Assembly: GCF_002278075.1 (NCBI RefSeq)
Contig: NZ_CP022989.1
Span: forward strand, 620,001-684,000
Source of the DNA: Paraburkholderia aromaticivorans
Lineage (GTDB): Bacteria > Pseudomonadota > Gammaproteobacteria > Burkholderiales > Burkholderiaceae
Direction: 5' to 3'
Length of the DNA: 64,000 nucleotides
Of this stretch, positions 9,113-17,224 are shown piece after piece. The position numbers and the translations under genes are program-made. The notes below the pieces were generated by a model. It saw only the letters and a list, made by a program, of their open reading frames with translations. It did not search any database and had not been told where the DNA came from. Each line of letters begins with the position of its first letter. Position 1 is the stretch's first letter.

Positions 9113-9775
9113 ATGAAATACGTCACCGCGAGACGCGCGGGCCTCGTCAGCTGCCACGCGTGCGGACGCGTCGAGCCGCGCATTCGTTCCGTCACGGCGC
9201 AGCACTGTTCACGGTGCGGCGCGCACCTTCACTCGCGCAACCCCGACAACCTCATGCGCACGTGGGCGCTGCTGATCGCCGCCGCGCTGCTGTATATTCC
9301 CGCGAATCTGCTGCCCGTGATGCATACCGCATCGCTGCTCGGCTCCGAGGACGACACCATCATGAGCGGCGTCGTCTATTTCTGGACCTCGGGCGACTGG
9401 CCGCTCGCGGTGATCGTGTTTATCGCCAGCATCATGGTGCCGATGCTCAAGCTAAGCGTGCTGGTGCTGCTCACCGTGACGGCGCAGCGCCGTTCGCGCT
9501 GGCGGCCCGATCAGCGCATCACGCTCTACCGGATGGTCGAACGGATCGGACGCTGGTCGATGCTCGACGTGTTCGTCGTCACGCTGACCGTCGCGCTGGT
9601 GCGCTTCAAATCGCTAGCCGTCATTACAGCCGGCCCGGGGGCCATCGCCTTCGGCTCGGTCGTGATTCTGACCATGCTGGCCTCCATGCAGTTCGATCCA
9701 CGGCTCATCTGGGATAACGTGGAAGGCAGCGTGGAAGGCAGTACCCAAAAACCTCAGGACCTCAAACATGACTAG
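9113..9775 (+). CDS. pqiA: PqiA-domain membrane protein, second half
   Basis: A 220-residue second PqiA domain with its own two CxxC pairs (SCHACG and HCSRCG, residues about 13-36) and four helices, including LLIAAALLYIPANLLPVM, which is characteristic of the family. Its last 8 bases overlap the start of pqiB, so translation is likely coupled. Together with the preceding gene it replaces the single fused PqiA of enterobacteria. The start at 9113 is 7 bases after the upstream stop; an earlier in-frame start would extend it into the first gene. Confidence 0.92.
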   Translation: MKYVTARRAGLVSCHACGRVEPRIRSVTAQHCSRCGAHLHSRNPDNLMRTWALLIAAALLYIPANLLPVMHTASLLGSEDDTIMSGVVYFWTSGDWPLAVIVFIASIMVPMLKLSVLVLLTVTAQRRSRWRPDQRITLYRMVERIGRWSMLDVFVVTLTVALVRFKSLAVITAGPGAIAFGSVVILTMLASMQFDPRLIWDNVEGSVEGSTQKPQDLKHD

Positions 9776-11426
9776 CCCGCAAGAACCGACGCCCGCCTCC
9801 GATGCGCCGCGCAACGATTCGAACGGACCGAAGCTGCCGCCCCAACTCCCAGACCCTGACATCGAACCGCGCAGCCGCTGGCTGCCTTCGCTCGTCTGGG
9901 TGATTCCGCTGATCGCCGCGTTGATCGGCATCGCGCTCGTGATCAAATCGGTCACCGCGAAAGGCCCGACCATCACGATCAGCTTCGTCAGCGCCGAGGG
10001 CCTCGAACCCGGCAAGACCAAAGTGAAGTACAAGGACGTCGACGTCGGCTCCGTGAAGACCATCACGCTGTCGAAAGATCTGTCGCACGTGCTGGTGCAG
10101 GTGCAATTGACCAAGGAAGGCGAAGACTTCGCGGTCAAGGATTCGCGTTTCTGGGTCGTGCGGCCGCGCGTCGGCGCAAGCGGCGTCTCGGGTCTCACCA
10201 CGCTGCTCTCGGGCGCGTACATCGGCGCGGACGCCGGGCACTCGCCGGATAGCGAGAAGGACTTCGTCGGTCTCGAAACGCCGCCGCCGATCACCGGCGA
10301 CCAGAAGGGCCACCAGTTCGTCCTGCACGGCGACTCGCTCGGCTCGATCGACATCGGCTCGCCGATCTTCTACCGGCGCGTGCAGGTCGGCCAGGTGGTC
10401 GGCTTCTCGCTCGACAAGGACGGCACCGGCGTCACCATGCAGGTGTTCGTCTCGGCGCCGTTCGACCAGTACGTCGGCACCAATTCGCGCTGGTGGCACG
10501 CGAGCGGCGTCGATCTGCGGCTCGATTCGAGCGGCTTCAAGCTGAACACGCAGTCGCTCGCGACGGTGATCGTGGGCGGCCTGTCGTTCCAGTCGCCGCC
10601 CGGTCAGGGCGTGGGCGCGCAGGCGCCGAACAACATGACCTTCCGCCTCGGCTCGGATGAAGCGGATGCGATGCGCGAGCCGGACGGCGTGCCGCTGCGC
10701 GTGGTGATGAACTTCAACCAGTCGCTGCGCGGCCTGTCGATCGGCGCACCGGTCGATTTCCGCGGCATCGTGCTGGGCCAGGTGACCAACATCGGCATCG
10801 ACTACGATCCGAAGACGCGCAGCTTCACCATGCCGGTGACGATGAACCTCTATCCGGACCGCCTCGGCAGGCGCTTCCGCGAAACCGCGCCGGCACCGGG
10901 CAGCCTCGCGGGCCAAACCATGCTGCAGCAACTCGTCAAACACGGTTTGCGCGGCCAGTTGCGCACCGGCAATCTGATTACGAGCCAGTTGTACGTGGCG
11001 GTGGACATCTTCCCGAAGGCGCCGCCGGCAACCGTCGACGTGGCGAGCGACCCGCTCGAATTGCCGACCATTCCGAACACGCTCGACGAGTTGCAGCTGC
11101 AGGTGGCCGACATTGCGAAGAAGCTCGACAAGGTGCCGTTCGACCAGATCGGCAACAACCTGAACAGCGCGCTGAAGAACGCCGACCAGCTCTTCACGCG
11201 GCTCGACAAGGAAGTGGTGCCGCAGGCTCGCGACACGCTCGCGGCGGCGAAGCAGACCTTCGGTTCGGCCCAGGCCACGTTGCAGCAGGATTCGCCGTTG
11301 CAGTCCGATGTTCACCAGGCGTTGCAGGAATTGACGCGCACGTTGCAGTCGCTGAATGCGCTGTCGGATTATCTGGAGCGTCATCCCGAATCGCTGCTGC
11401 GCGGTAAAACAGGAGATAAACCATGA
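9768..11426 (+). CDS. pqiB: PqiB, MCE-domain intermembrane lipid transport protein
   Basis: A 552-residue inner-membrane-anchored periplasmic protein. PqiB homologues assemble as stacked hexameric MCE rings with a coiled-coil needle that spans the periplasm. It has an N-terminal helix (residues about 40-60, SLVWVIPLIAALIGIAL) and three MCE domains. The first begins ITISFVSAEGLEPGKTKVKY, the second is near GDSLGSIDIGSPIFYRRV and the third near LRGLSIGAPVDFRGIV. A predicted helical C-terminus follows. It overlaps pqiA by 8 bases and pqiC by 4, and AGGAG within its 3' end serves pqiC. Confidence 0.96.
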   Translation: MTSPQEPTPASDAPRNDSNGPKLPPQLPDPDIEPRSRWLPSLVWVIPLIAALIGIALVIKSVTAKGPTITISFVSAEGLEPGKTKVKYKDVDVGSVKTITLSKDLSHVLVQVQLTKEGEDFAVKDSRFWVVRPRVGASGVSGLTTLLSGAYIGADAGHSPDSEKDFVGLETPPPITGDQKGHQFVLHGDSLGSIDIGSPIFYRRVQVGQVVGFSLDKDGTGVTMQVFVSAPFDQYVGTNSRWWHASGVDLRLDSSGFKLNTQSLATVIVGGLSFQSPPGQGVGAQAPNNMTFRLGSDEADAMREPDGVPLRVVMNFNQSLRGLSIGAPVDFRGIVLGQVTNIGIDYDPKTRSFTMPVTMNLYPDRLGRRFRETAPAPGSLAGQTMLQQLVKHGLRGQLRTGNLITSQLYVAVDIFPKAPPATVDVASDPLELPTIPNTLDELQLQVADIAKKLDKVPFDQIGNNLNSALKNADQLFTRLDKEVVPQARDTLAAAKQTFGSAQATLQQDSPLQSDVHQALQELTRTLQSLNALSDYLERHPESLLRGKTGDKP

Positions 11427-12175
11427 TGTTTGCCCGGCTCCCTCTGCCGCCGCGCGGGTTCGCGCGCGGCGCCGCTCTTGCCGGCGCTGTGGCCGGACTG
11501 GTCGCGCTGGCGGCATGCTCGTCGCCGTCGAGCCGCTTCTACACCTTGGGAGCGGATAGCGCTGCCGGGGCCGCCGCGCCGGTCAGTGGCCGGACATCGG
11601 CTGCGCCAGCGTGGCTGATCGAAGTCGCGCCGATCGACGTGCCGCCGCAGGTGTCGAAGAATCAGCTGGTGGTGCAGACGGGACCGACCCAGGTCAAAGT
11701 GCTCGAAGAAGAGCGCTGGGCGTCGCTGCCCGGCGACGAGATCCGGCGCGCGTTGTCGACGAGTCTGACGCAGCAGCTCAATACGATCGACGTGTATGGC
11801 ACCGCGCACTCCGATGCCACACCGGTGTACCGGGTCAGCATGAATGTGCAGCGCTTCGAGTCATGGCCCGGATCGCACGCGTTGATCGACGCGGTGTGGA
11901 GCGTTCGCTCGGTACGCAGCAACGCGGTGATGACCTGCCGCAGCGTGGTCAGCGAACCGGTGAGCGGCAGCTATGACGCGCTGATCGACGGGCATCGGCG
12001 GGCGCTGCAGCAGATTTCCGTGCAGGTGGCCTCCGCCGTTAAGGCCATGGCGGCCGCTGCTCCGCAAGCCCAAGGCACCAAGGGCGCATCTTCGGCGTCG
12101 ACTAAAGGGACGGCCGTGACGGTGGCCGTGCCGGCCTGTCCTTCAACGAACAGCGCTGCGGGGACCGGCGCCTGA
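11423..12175 (+). CDS. pqiC: PqiC, outer-membrane lipoprotein of the Pqi system
   Basis: A 250-residue lipoprotein of the PqiC/YmbA (ABC-type transport auxiliary) family that docks the PqiB needle at the outer membrane. The signal peptide ends in the lipobox LAAC (Cys near residue 32). The mature part opens with the typical SSRFYTLG and continues with VAPIDVPPQVSKNQLVV and the WASLPGDEIRRALS segment. Its ATG overlaps the pqiB stop (ATGA) and follows AGGAGATAAACC, a strong ribosome site. The last 50 residues are low-complexity Ala/Ser/Thr. The next gene starts one base after the stop. Confidence 0.92.
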   Translation: MMFARLPLPPRGFARGAALAGAVAGLVALAACSSPSSRFYTLGADSAAGAAAPVSGRTSAAPAWLIEVAPIDVPPQVSKNQLVVQTGPTQVKVLEEERWASLPGDEIRRALSTSLTQQLNTIDVYGTAHSDATPVYRVSMNVQRFESWPGSHALIDAVWSVRSVRSNAVMTCRSVVSEPVSGSYDALIDGHRRALQQISVQVASAVKAMAAAAPQAQGTKGASSASTKGTAVTVAVPACPSTNSAAGTGA

Positions 12176-12176
12176 A

Positions 12177-14342
12177 GTGTTCGATTCGTTCAAACGATTT
12201 ATCAGGAAATGGCGTGCCTCGCGCGACGGCAGTCACCAGCTCGATGCGCTGCTGGCGATCGCCGACCGTGGCGCCCCTTATCCAGAGCGTAGCGAGTGGC
12301 TGATCGAACTTGCCCACTGGATTCGCCGGGGCCGCGCGGTCCCATCCGGCACCACCGCTGAAGACGCCGCTCGCCACGCGGCCGCGCCGCATACGCGAAT
12401 CCGCTATCTCCTCCATGTGCTGGATCGCAACCCCGTCTGGAAGGCCAACGTCGCCGGTATGCTGCGTGCGCTGCTGCGCGAGAGCGACGGCCTCTCGCTG
12501 CTGTGCGACGCCGGCATGCCCGTGCATTCGGGCTTCTTCGGTGCGTTGTTCGAACGGCTCGAAGCCGCGTTGATCCCGCCCGCGCCGAACCGGCGCGACC
12601 TCACCGCGATCGTCACGCTCATGTTCAGCTCGCAGCGGGACGCCGAATGGATCGCCGCGCTTCCCACCGACCTGCTGGTCCGCATCCGCGCGCTGTTCGA
12701 CTACGCGGCGGAGGAAGACGAACCACGCGACGCCACGCCGTTTTCGCTCGACCTGCTGGCCGCACTGCATAACCTGACCTGCCAGATCAGCTCGACCGGT
12801 CTGTCGCAAACCGTGCGCAGCCGCCTGGGCGGAGCCGATCCGGACGACGGCGGCTTCGCTCACACGCACCGCTGGCGCGACGGCCACGACACGCCCGAAG
12901 CCAGCGACATGCGCGTCGCGATGGAAAAGCAACCGTTCTACCGGCTCACCCGCGCGATGCTCGCCGTCGAAGCCGCGCATCAGGCGTTCGTGGCGGGCGC
13001 CGCCCAAGACCCGCTGCTGCGCGAGGTCAACTATCTGCGGCTACTGCTCGACGAATGCCGCGCCGCGACCGATAACGTCTTCGCGCATCTCTATCGCAAC
13101 GGCGTGAGCGTCGACATCGTGTTTCAGGTCGAACGGATGCGCATGCGGATCGTGCGCGCCGAGCATCTGCTGAATGCCTGGATGGCGCACGACGATCTGC
13201 ACGCCGGCGCGCGTCTCACCGCCGAACTCGTCAACGCGAATCATGCGAGCCAGAGCGTCGCGCACTTGGTGCGCAGCAACTTTTCGCTGCTGGCGCGCAA
13301 GGTTGTCGAATACAGCGCCGATACGGGTGAGCATTACATTGCCCGGGATCGCGCCGAATATCTGAAGATGCTGCGCATGGCGGCGGGCGGCGGCCTCGTC
13401 ACCGTCGTCACGGTGTGCGTGAAATTCGCCATAACCGGCGCGCATTTTCAAGCGATGTTCGAAGGCCTGCTGGCCGGTATCAACTATGCGGCGAGCTTTC
13501 TGCTGATGCACTTCCTGCACTTCTCGCTCGCCACCAAGCAGCCGGCCATGACCGCGCCGACGCTTGCGCGGGAACTCGACGGTGTCGGCACGCCGGCGGG
13601 GGTCGACAGCTTCGTCAGTTCGGTGACCGCGCTGATGCGCACGCAGGCCGCCGCGGTGCTCGGCAACGTGCTGCTGGTGTTCCCCGTGAGCCTCGGCGTG
13701 CAATTGCTATGGCACGCGCTGTTTCACGCCGACATCATCACGCCGGCGAAGGCGCACGCCACGCTGCATTCCTTCTCGCTCTGGGGGCCCACGCCGTTCT
13801 ATGCCGCGTTGACCGGCGTGCTGCTGTGGTCGTCCAGCCTGCTCGCGGGTTGGGCGGACAACTGGTTCGTGCTGCATCGCGTCGCCGACGCCCTCGCCTA
13901 TAACCGCCGTCTGCGCCTGACGCTCGGCGCGGCCGGCGCCAACCGCATCGCGCGATTTTGCCGCGCGAATGTGGCAGGGGTGGTCGGCAATATCACGCTC
14001 GGCCTGATGCTCGGCTTGGTGCCGGCGATTCTCACCGCATTCGCGTTCTCTTTCGAAGTGCGGCACGTCACGCTCAGCGCCGGCTCGATCGGCGTCGCGC
14101 TCGGCGTGCTCGGCCAGGACGCGTTGAAGCTGCCGGAGTTGTGGTGGGCCGTGGCGGGCGTCGGCAGCATGGCGATACTCAACGTGGCCGTGAGCTTTGC
14201 GCTCGCCTTCTACATGGCGGTGAAGTCGCGCGACTTGCGGCGCAACGCGGTGCGTTCGCTGCGCGGCGCGATCTGGCAACGGATGTTCCGGCATCCGCTG
14301 GAGCTGGTCTGGCCGGCCAAAGCGGCACGCGCGACCAGGTAG
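12177..14342 (+). CDS. Membrane protein of the 'site-specific recombinase' (Gcr-like) family
   Basis: A 721-residue protein that matches the family long annotated as site-specific recombinase after the gonococcal gcr gene. The N-terminal 400 residues look soluble and helical. The C-terminal 320 carry about six or seven membrane helices, for example LLVFPVSLGVQLLW and SIGVALGVLGQDALKL. No tyrosine-recombinase R-H-R-Y arrangement or serine-recombinase signature is visible, so DNA recombination activity is doubtful. The GTG start lies one base after the pqiC stop, so it is the fifth gene of the pqi operon. That context suggests an envelope or lipid-transport role. Confidence 0.8.
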   Translation: MFDSFKRFIRKWRASRDGSHQLDALLAIADRGAPYPERSEWLIELAHWIRRGRAVPSGTTAEDAARHAAAPHTRIRYLLHVLDRNPVWKANVAGMLRALLRESDGLSLLCDAGMPVHSGFFGALFERLEAALIPPAPNRRDLTAIVTLMFSSQRDAEWIAALPTDLLVRIRALFDYAAEEDEPRDATPFSLDLLAALHNLTCQISSTGLSQTVRSRLGGADPDDGGFAHTHRWRDGHDTPEASDMRVAMEKQPFYRLTRAMLAVEAAHQAFVAGAAQDPLLREVNYLRLLLDECRAATDNVFAHLYRNGVSVDIVFQVERMRMRIVRAEHLLNAWMAHDDLHAGARLTAELVNANHASQSVAHLVRSNFSLLARKVVEYSADTGEHYIARDRAEYLKMLRMAAGGGLVTVVTVCVKFAITGAHFQAMFEGLLAGINYAASFLLMHFLHFSLATKQPAMTAPTLARELDGVGTPAGVDSFVSSVTALMRTQAAAVLGNVLLVFPVSLGVQLLWHALFHADIITPAKAHATLHSFSLWGPTPFYAALTGVLLWSSSLLAGWADNWFVLHRVADALAYNRRLRLTLGAAGANRIARFCRANVAGVVGNITLGLMLGLVPAILTAFAFSFEVRHVTLSAGSIGVALGVLGQDALKLPELWWAVAGVGSMAILNVAVSFALAFYMAVKSRDLRRNAVRSLRGAIWQRMFRHPLELVWPAKAARATR

Positions 14343-14435
14343 CGGCTCGCGGTGCAAACCGCTCGCCGAGCCGCCGCACAGGCGGGCGCGGCTTGCCGCC
14401 AGGGCAATCGTGCATGGCGGCCCACCCCGACCGCG

Positions 14436-14441
14436 TACAAT
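14436..14441 (+). promoter_or_regulatory. Candidate -10 element for the THUMP methyltransferase gene
   Basis: TACAAT lies 33 bases before the ATG at 14474, in the short gap after the pqi operon. No clear -35 is seen. Confidence 0.35.
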
Positions 14442-14473
14442 GGCGCCTTATCCAACGCCTTCCGGCAACCTCA

Positions 14474-15766
14474 ATGTCCTTCGATTTCTTCCTCCCTTGC
14501 CCGCGCGGCCTTGAAGCTTCGCTTGCGGCTGAACTCGCCGAAATTGCCGCCCAGCACCTGAACGGCGCGCCGTTCACGGCCGGCGCACAAGTGCCGGGCG
14601 GCGTGCATTTCCGCGGAGGCTGGGCTGCCGGCATGGCCGCCAACCTGTATTCGCGCCTCGCGAGCCGCGTGCTGCTGAAAATCGCGCATCGTCCGTATCG
14701 CAGCGAGCAGGATATTTACGCGCTCGCGGTCGAACAGCGCTGGGAGCAATGGTTCTCGGCGAACGAAACGCTGCGGGTGGACGTCACCGCGATCAAGTCG
14801 CCGCTGCGCAGCCTGGAATTCACCACGCTGCGCGTGAAAGACGCGATCTGCGACCGTCTGCGCGAAGTCAGCGGCGCGCGTCCGAGCATCGATACCGCCA
14901 TGCCGGACGTGCGCGTGTTCGCGTTTCTCACCGCCACCGACTGCACGCTGTATCTCGACACCTCGGGCGACCCGCTCTTCAAGCGCGGCTGGCGTCTCGA
15001 CAAGGGCGCGGCGCCGCTGCGCGAGAATCTGGCCGCGGGCATTCTGCGTCTGACCGGCTGGACCGCCGGCACGCCCCTGTACGACCCCATGTGCGGCAGC
15101 GGCACGTTCCTCGCCGAAGCCGCGCAGGTCGCGCTGAATATCGCGCCGGGCGCGGAACGCCGCTTCGGCTTCGAAAAACTCAAGCAATACGAAGCCAAGA
15201 CCTGGCAAACGCTGAAGGCCGCTGCGCTCGACGCAAAGCACGCCGCACGCAGTTCGCGCGCCGATCTGCAAATCTTCGGCAGCGATATTTCCGGCGACAT
15301 GCTCGACAAGGCGCGCGCCAACTTCCAGCGTGCCGGCTTGCCGTCGATTCCGCTCAAGCAGATCGACGCGCGCAACATGACGCCGCCCACGTCCGCCCCG
15401 GGCATTCTCGTGGCCAACCCGCCCTATGGCGAACGGATCGAAGTGCGCGGACGCAATGCGCGCGGCGAACTTCGCGAGGGCCGCGGCAATCGCGACAACC
15501 GTGAAGACGACGGCTTTCGCCGCGCCCAGGAAGAAACGCCGGACAGCGAATTCTTCCAGTCGCTCGGCGACGCGCTCAAGCAACGCTTCACCGGCTGGCA
15601 TGCGTTCATCCTGACGTCGGACCGCAAGCTGCCGGGCCAGTTGCGCCTGCGTGAATCGACCAAGACGCCGCTCTTTAACGGCGCGCTCGAATGCCGGCTG
15701 TTCCGCTTCGACCTGATCGCGGGCAGCGTGCGGCAGCGGCCGCAAACCGATACGCCGGCGGCTTGA
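14474..15766 (+). CDS. rlmL: THUMP-domain class I rRNA methyltransferase (RlmL N-terminal part type)
   Basis: A 430-residue enzyme predicted to make N2-methylguanosine in 23S rRNA, as the RlmL half of E. coli RlmKL does. The N-terminus (FFLPCPRGLEASLAAELAEI) and the following THUMP region bind RNA. The methyltransferase part has the SAM-binding motif DPMCGSGTFLAEAA and catalytic NPPYGERI. E. coli RlmKL is about 700 residues because a second (RlmK) methyltransferase is fused; that part is absent here. An Arg/Gly/Asn-rich insert follows NPPYGERI. The ATG at 14474 gives the family N-terminus; the frame also runs far upstream into the preceding gene. Confidence 0.88.
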   Translation: MSFDFFLPCPRGLEASLAAELAEIAAQHLNGAPFTAGAQVPGGVHFRGGWAAGMAANLYSRLASRVLLKIAHRPYRSEQDIYALAVEQRWEQWFSANETLRVDVTAIKSPLRSLEFTTLRVKDAICDRLREVSGARPSIDTAMPDVRVFAFLTATDCTLYLDTSGDPLFKRGWRLDKGAAPLRENLAAGILRLTGWTAGTPLYDPMCGSGTFLAEAAQVALNIAPGAERRFGFEKLKQYEAKTWQTLKAAALDAKHAARSSRADLQIFGSDISGDMLDKARANFQRAGLPSIPLKQIDARNMTPPTSAPGILVANPPYGERIEVRGRNARGELREGRGNRDNREDDGFRRAQEETPDSEFFQSLGDALKQRFTGWHAFILTSDRKLPGQLRLRESTKTPLFNGALECRLFRFDLIAGSVRQRPQTDTPAA

Positions 15767-15800
15767 GACATACCGTTTCCTGCACCGCTGCGAGACGATA

Positions 15801-15838
15801 AAAACCGCGAGCCGCGAACCGGCCTCGCGGTTTTTTTT
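15801..15838 (+). terminator. Rho-independent terminator after rlmL
   Basis: An 11-base stem (15801-15811 AAAACCGCGAG with 15824-15834) is followed by eight consecutive T (15831-15838), 35 bases after the rlmL stop. Confidence 0.93.
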
Positions 15839-15984
15839 GGCCTGCGGCCTTGTTCGGCCGCTCGCTGCTTTCATCGCTCCTGCCACTTCCTACTGACACC
15901 ACGCTGTCAGTAGCACCCCCGCACACTCCTTCTCACGCCATCCGGCGCTTTGCACGGCTTACCCGCCCTACACAGGAGAGTGAC

Positions 15985-16368
15985 ATGTCCGCAGCATCCA
16001 AAGTTGTTGCCTGGTTCGAGATTCCGTCCGTCGATTTCGATCGCGCCGTGCGTTTCTACGAAACCGCGCTCGACGTCAAACTGAACGTGCAGGACATCGG
16101 CGGCCAGCCGATCGCCGTGTTCGCCTACGAAGAACCGGCCACCGGCGGCGCGATCGTCCACAGCCCGTCGACGACGCCGACCGGCGACGGCGTGCTGGTC
16201 TACCTGAACGCGCAACCGACGGTGGACGCCACCCTCGCGCGCATCGAGAAAGCCGGCGGCAAAACCGACGGCCCGGTGATCAAGCTGCCGCAGGATATCG
16301 GCTATATCGCGTTCTTTACCGATACCGAAGGCAATCGCCTCGGCCTGCACTCGCGGACCAACGCTTAA
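15985..16368 (+). CDS. VOC (glyoxalase/bleomycin-resistance fold) protein
   Basis: A 127-residue cytoplasmic vicinal-oxygen-chelate fold protein. The opening VVAWFEIPSVDFDRAVRFYE and the closing FTDTEGNRLGLHSR are typical of small single-domain members, which act as dimers. The substrate is unknown. The ATG at 15985 follows CAGGAGAGTGAC, a clear ribosome site. A WYL-type regulator follows after 118 bases on the same strand. That pairing (YafY regulator with a glyoxalase-like protein) suggests the regulator controls it, by inference only. Confidence 0.9.
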   Translation: MSAASKVVAWFEIPSVDFDRAVRFYETALDVKLNVQDIGGQPIAVFAYEEPATGGAIVHSPSTTPTGDGVLVYLNAQPTVDATLARIEKAGGKTDGPVIKLPQDIGYIAFFTDTEGNRLGLHSRTNA

Positions 16369-16486
16369 GCGCCACGACGCGCGTGCGCGGCGGCCAGCAA
16401 GCGCCGCGCACGCGCGCTGACCGGAGCGCGGCATGCGGCGCTATCATCGCGGGACTGTCCCTGTCCTCTTCAACACAACGCCCACG

Positions 16487-17173
16487 ATGACGCGCCGTGC
16501 CGACCGCCTGTTCCAGATCGCCGAACTGCTGCGCGGACGGCGCCTGACCACCGCGCAGCAACTCGCCGACTGGCTCAATATTTCGCTGCGCACGGTCTAT
16601 CGCGATGTGCGCGACCTGCAACTGTCAGGGGTGCCGATCGAAGGCGAAGCCGGCATCGGCTACCGGTTGAGCCGCACGGCGAGCTTGCCGCCGCTCACGT
16701 TCACCGCTGACGAACTGGCCGCGCTCGCCGCGGGCGCACGCATGCTCGAATCGTGGGGCGGCGCCGGCTTTGCGGGCGGCGCGCGCGGCGCGCTCGCCAA
16801 AATCGCCTCGGCCATGCCCGCCGACAAGCGCGCGACGCTGGAAAGGCTGGCGGTCTTCGCGCCGTCGTTTCACATCAAGGGGGATTTTTCCGCGCAACTC
16901 GACGCGCTGCATCGCGCGATCGACACACGGCATGTAGTGAGCTTCGCGTATGTCGACGTGAACGGCGCGGCGACCGAGCGCCGGGTCTGGCCGCTTGCGC
17001 TCGCCTATTGGGGCGCGCGCTGGACGCTTGGCGCATGGTGTGAATTGCGGAGCGACTTCCGCAATTTCGGACTGGAGAAGATCCAGAATCTTCAGGTGCT
17101 CGAACCGTATCCGGATCAGGAAGGCAGGCGGCTCGCAGACCTGTTGCGGCATGTGAATGCGAAGCCGAAGTGA
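16487..17173 (+). CDS. YafY-type HTH/WYL-domain transcriptional regulator
   Basis: A 228-residue regulator with an N-terminal winged-helix domain (RADRLFQIAELLRGR, then TAQQLADWLNISLRTVYRDV as recognition region, residues 3-50). A C-terminal WYL-type domain carries the conserved RVWPLALAYWGARWTLGAWC. WYL domains sense small or nucleotide-like ligands. The ATG at 16487 is preferred over an in-frame start 18 codons earlier because it puts the HTH at the N-terminus as in homologues. TATCAT at 16442-16447 could be its -10. The target is unknown; the adjacent VOC gene is a candidate. Confidence 0.88.
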   Translation: MTRRADRLFQIAELLRGRRLTTAQQLADWLNISLRTVYRDVRDLQLSGVPIEGEAGIGYRLSRTASLPPLTFTADELAALAAGARMLESWGGAGFAGGARGALAKIASAMPADKRATLERLAVFAPSFHIKGDFSAQLDALHRAIDTRHVVSFAYVDVNGAATERRVWPLALAYWGARWTLGAWCELRSDFRNFGLEKIQNLQVLEPYPDQEGRRLADLLRHVNAKPK

Positions 17174-17224
17174 CGATCGCGGCTTGCCGTGGCGAGGCAA
17201 ACCGCGATCTCGTGACAGACAGGT

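Noticed and set aside
12177..14342. Mobile element around the recombinase-named gene
   Set aside because: No inverted ends, attachment-site duplication or composition change; the gene is embedded in the pqi operon and lacks recombinase motifs.
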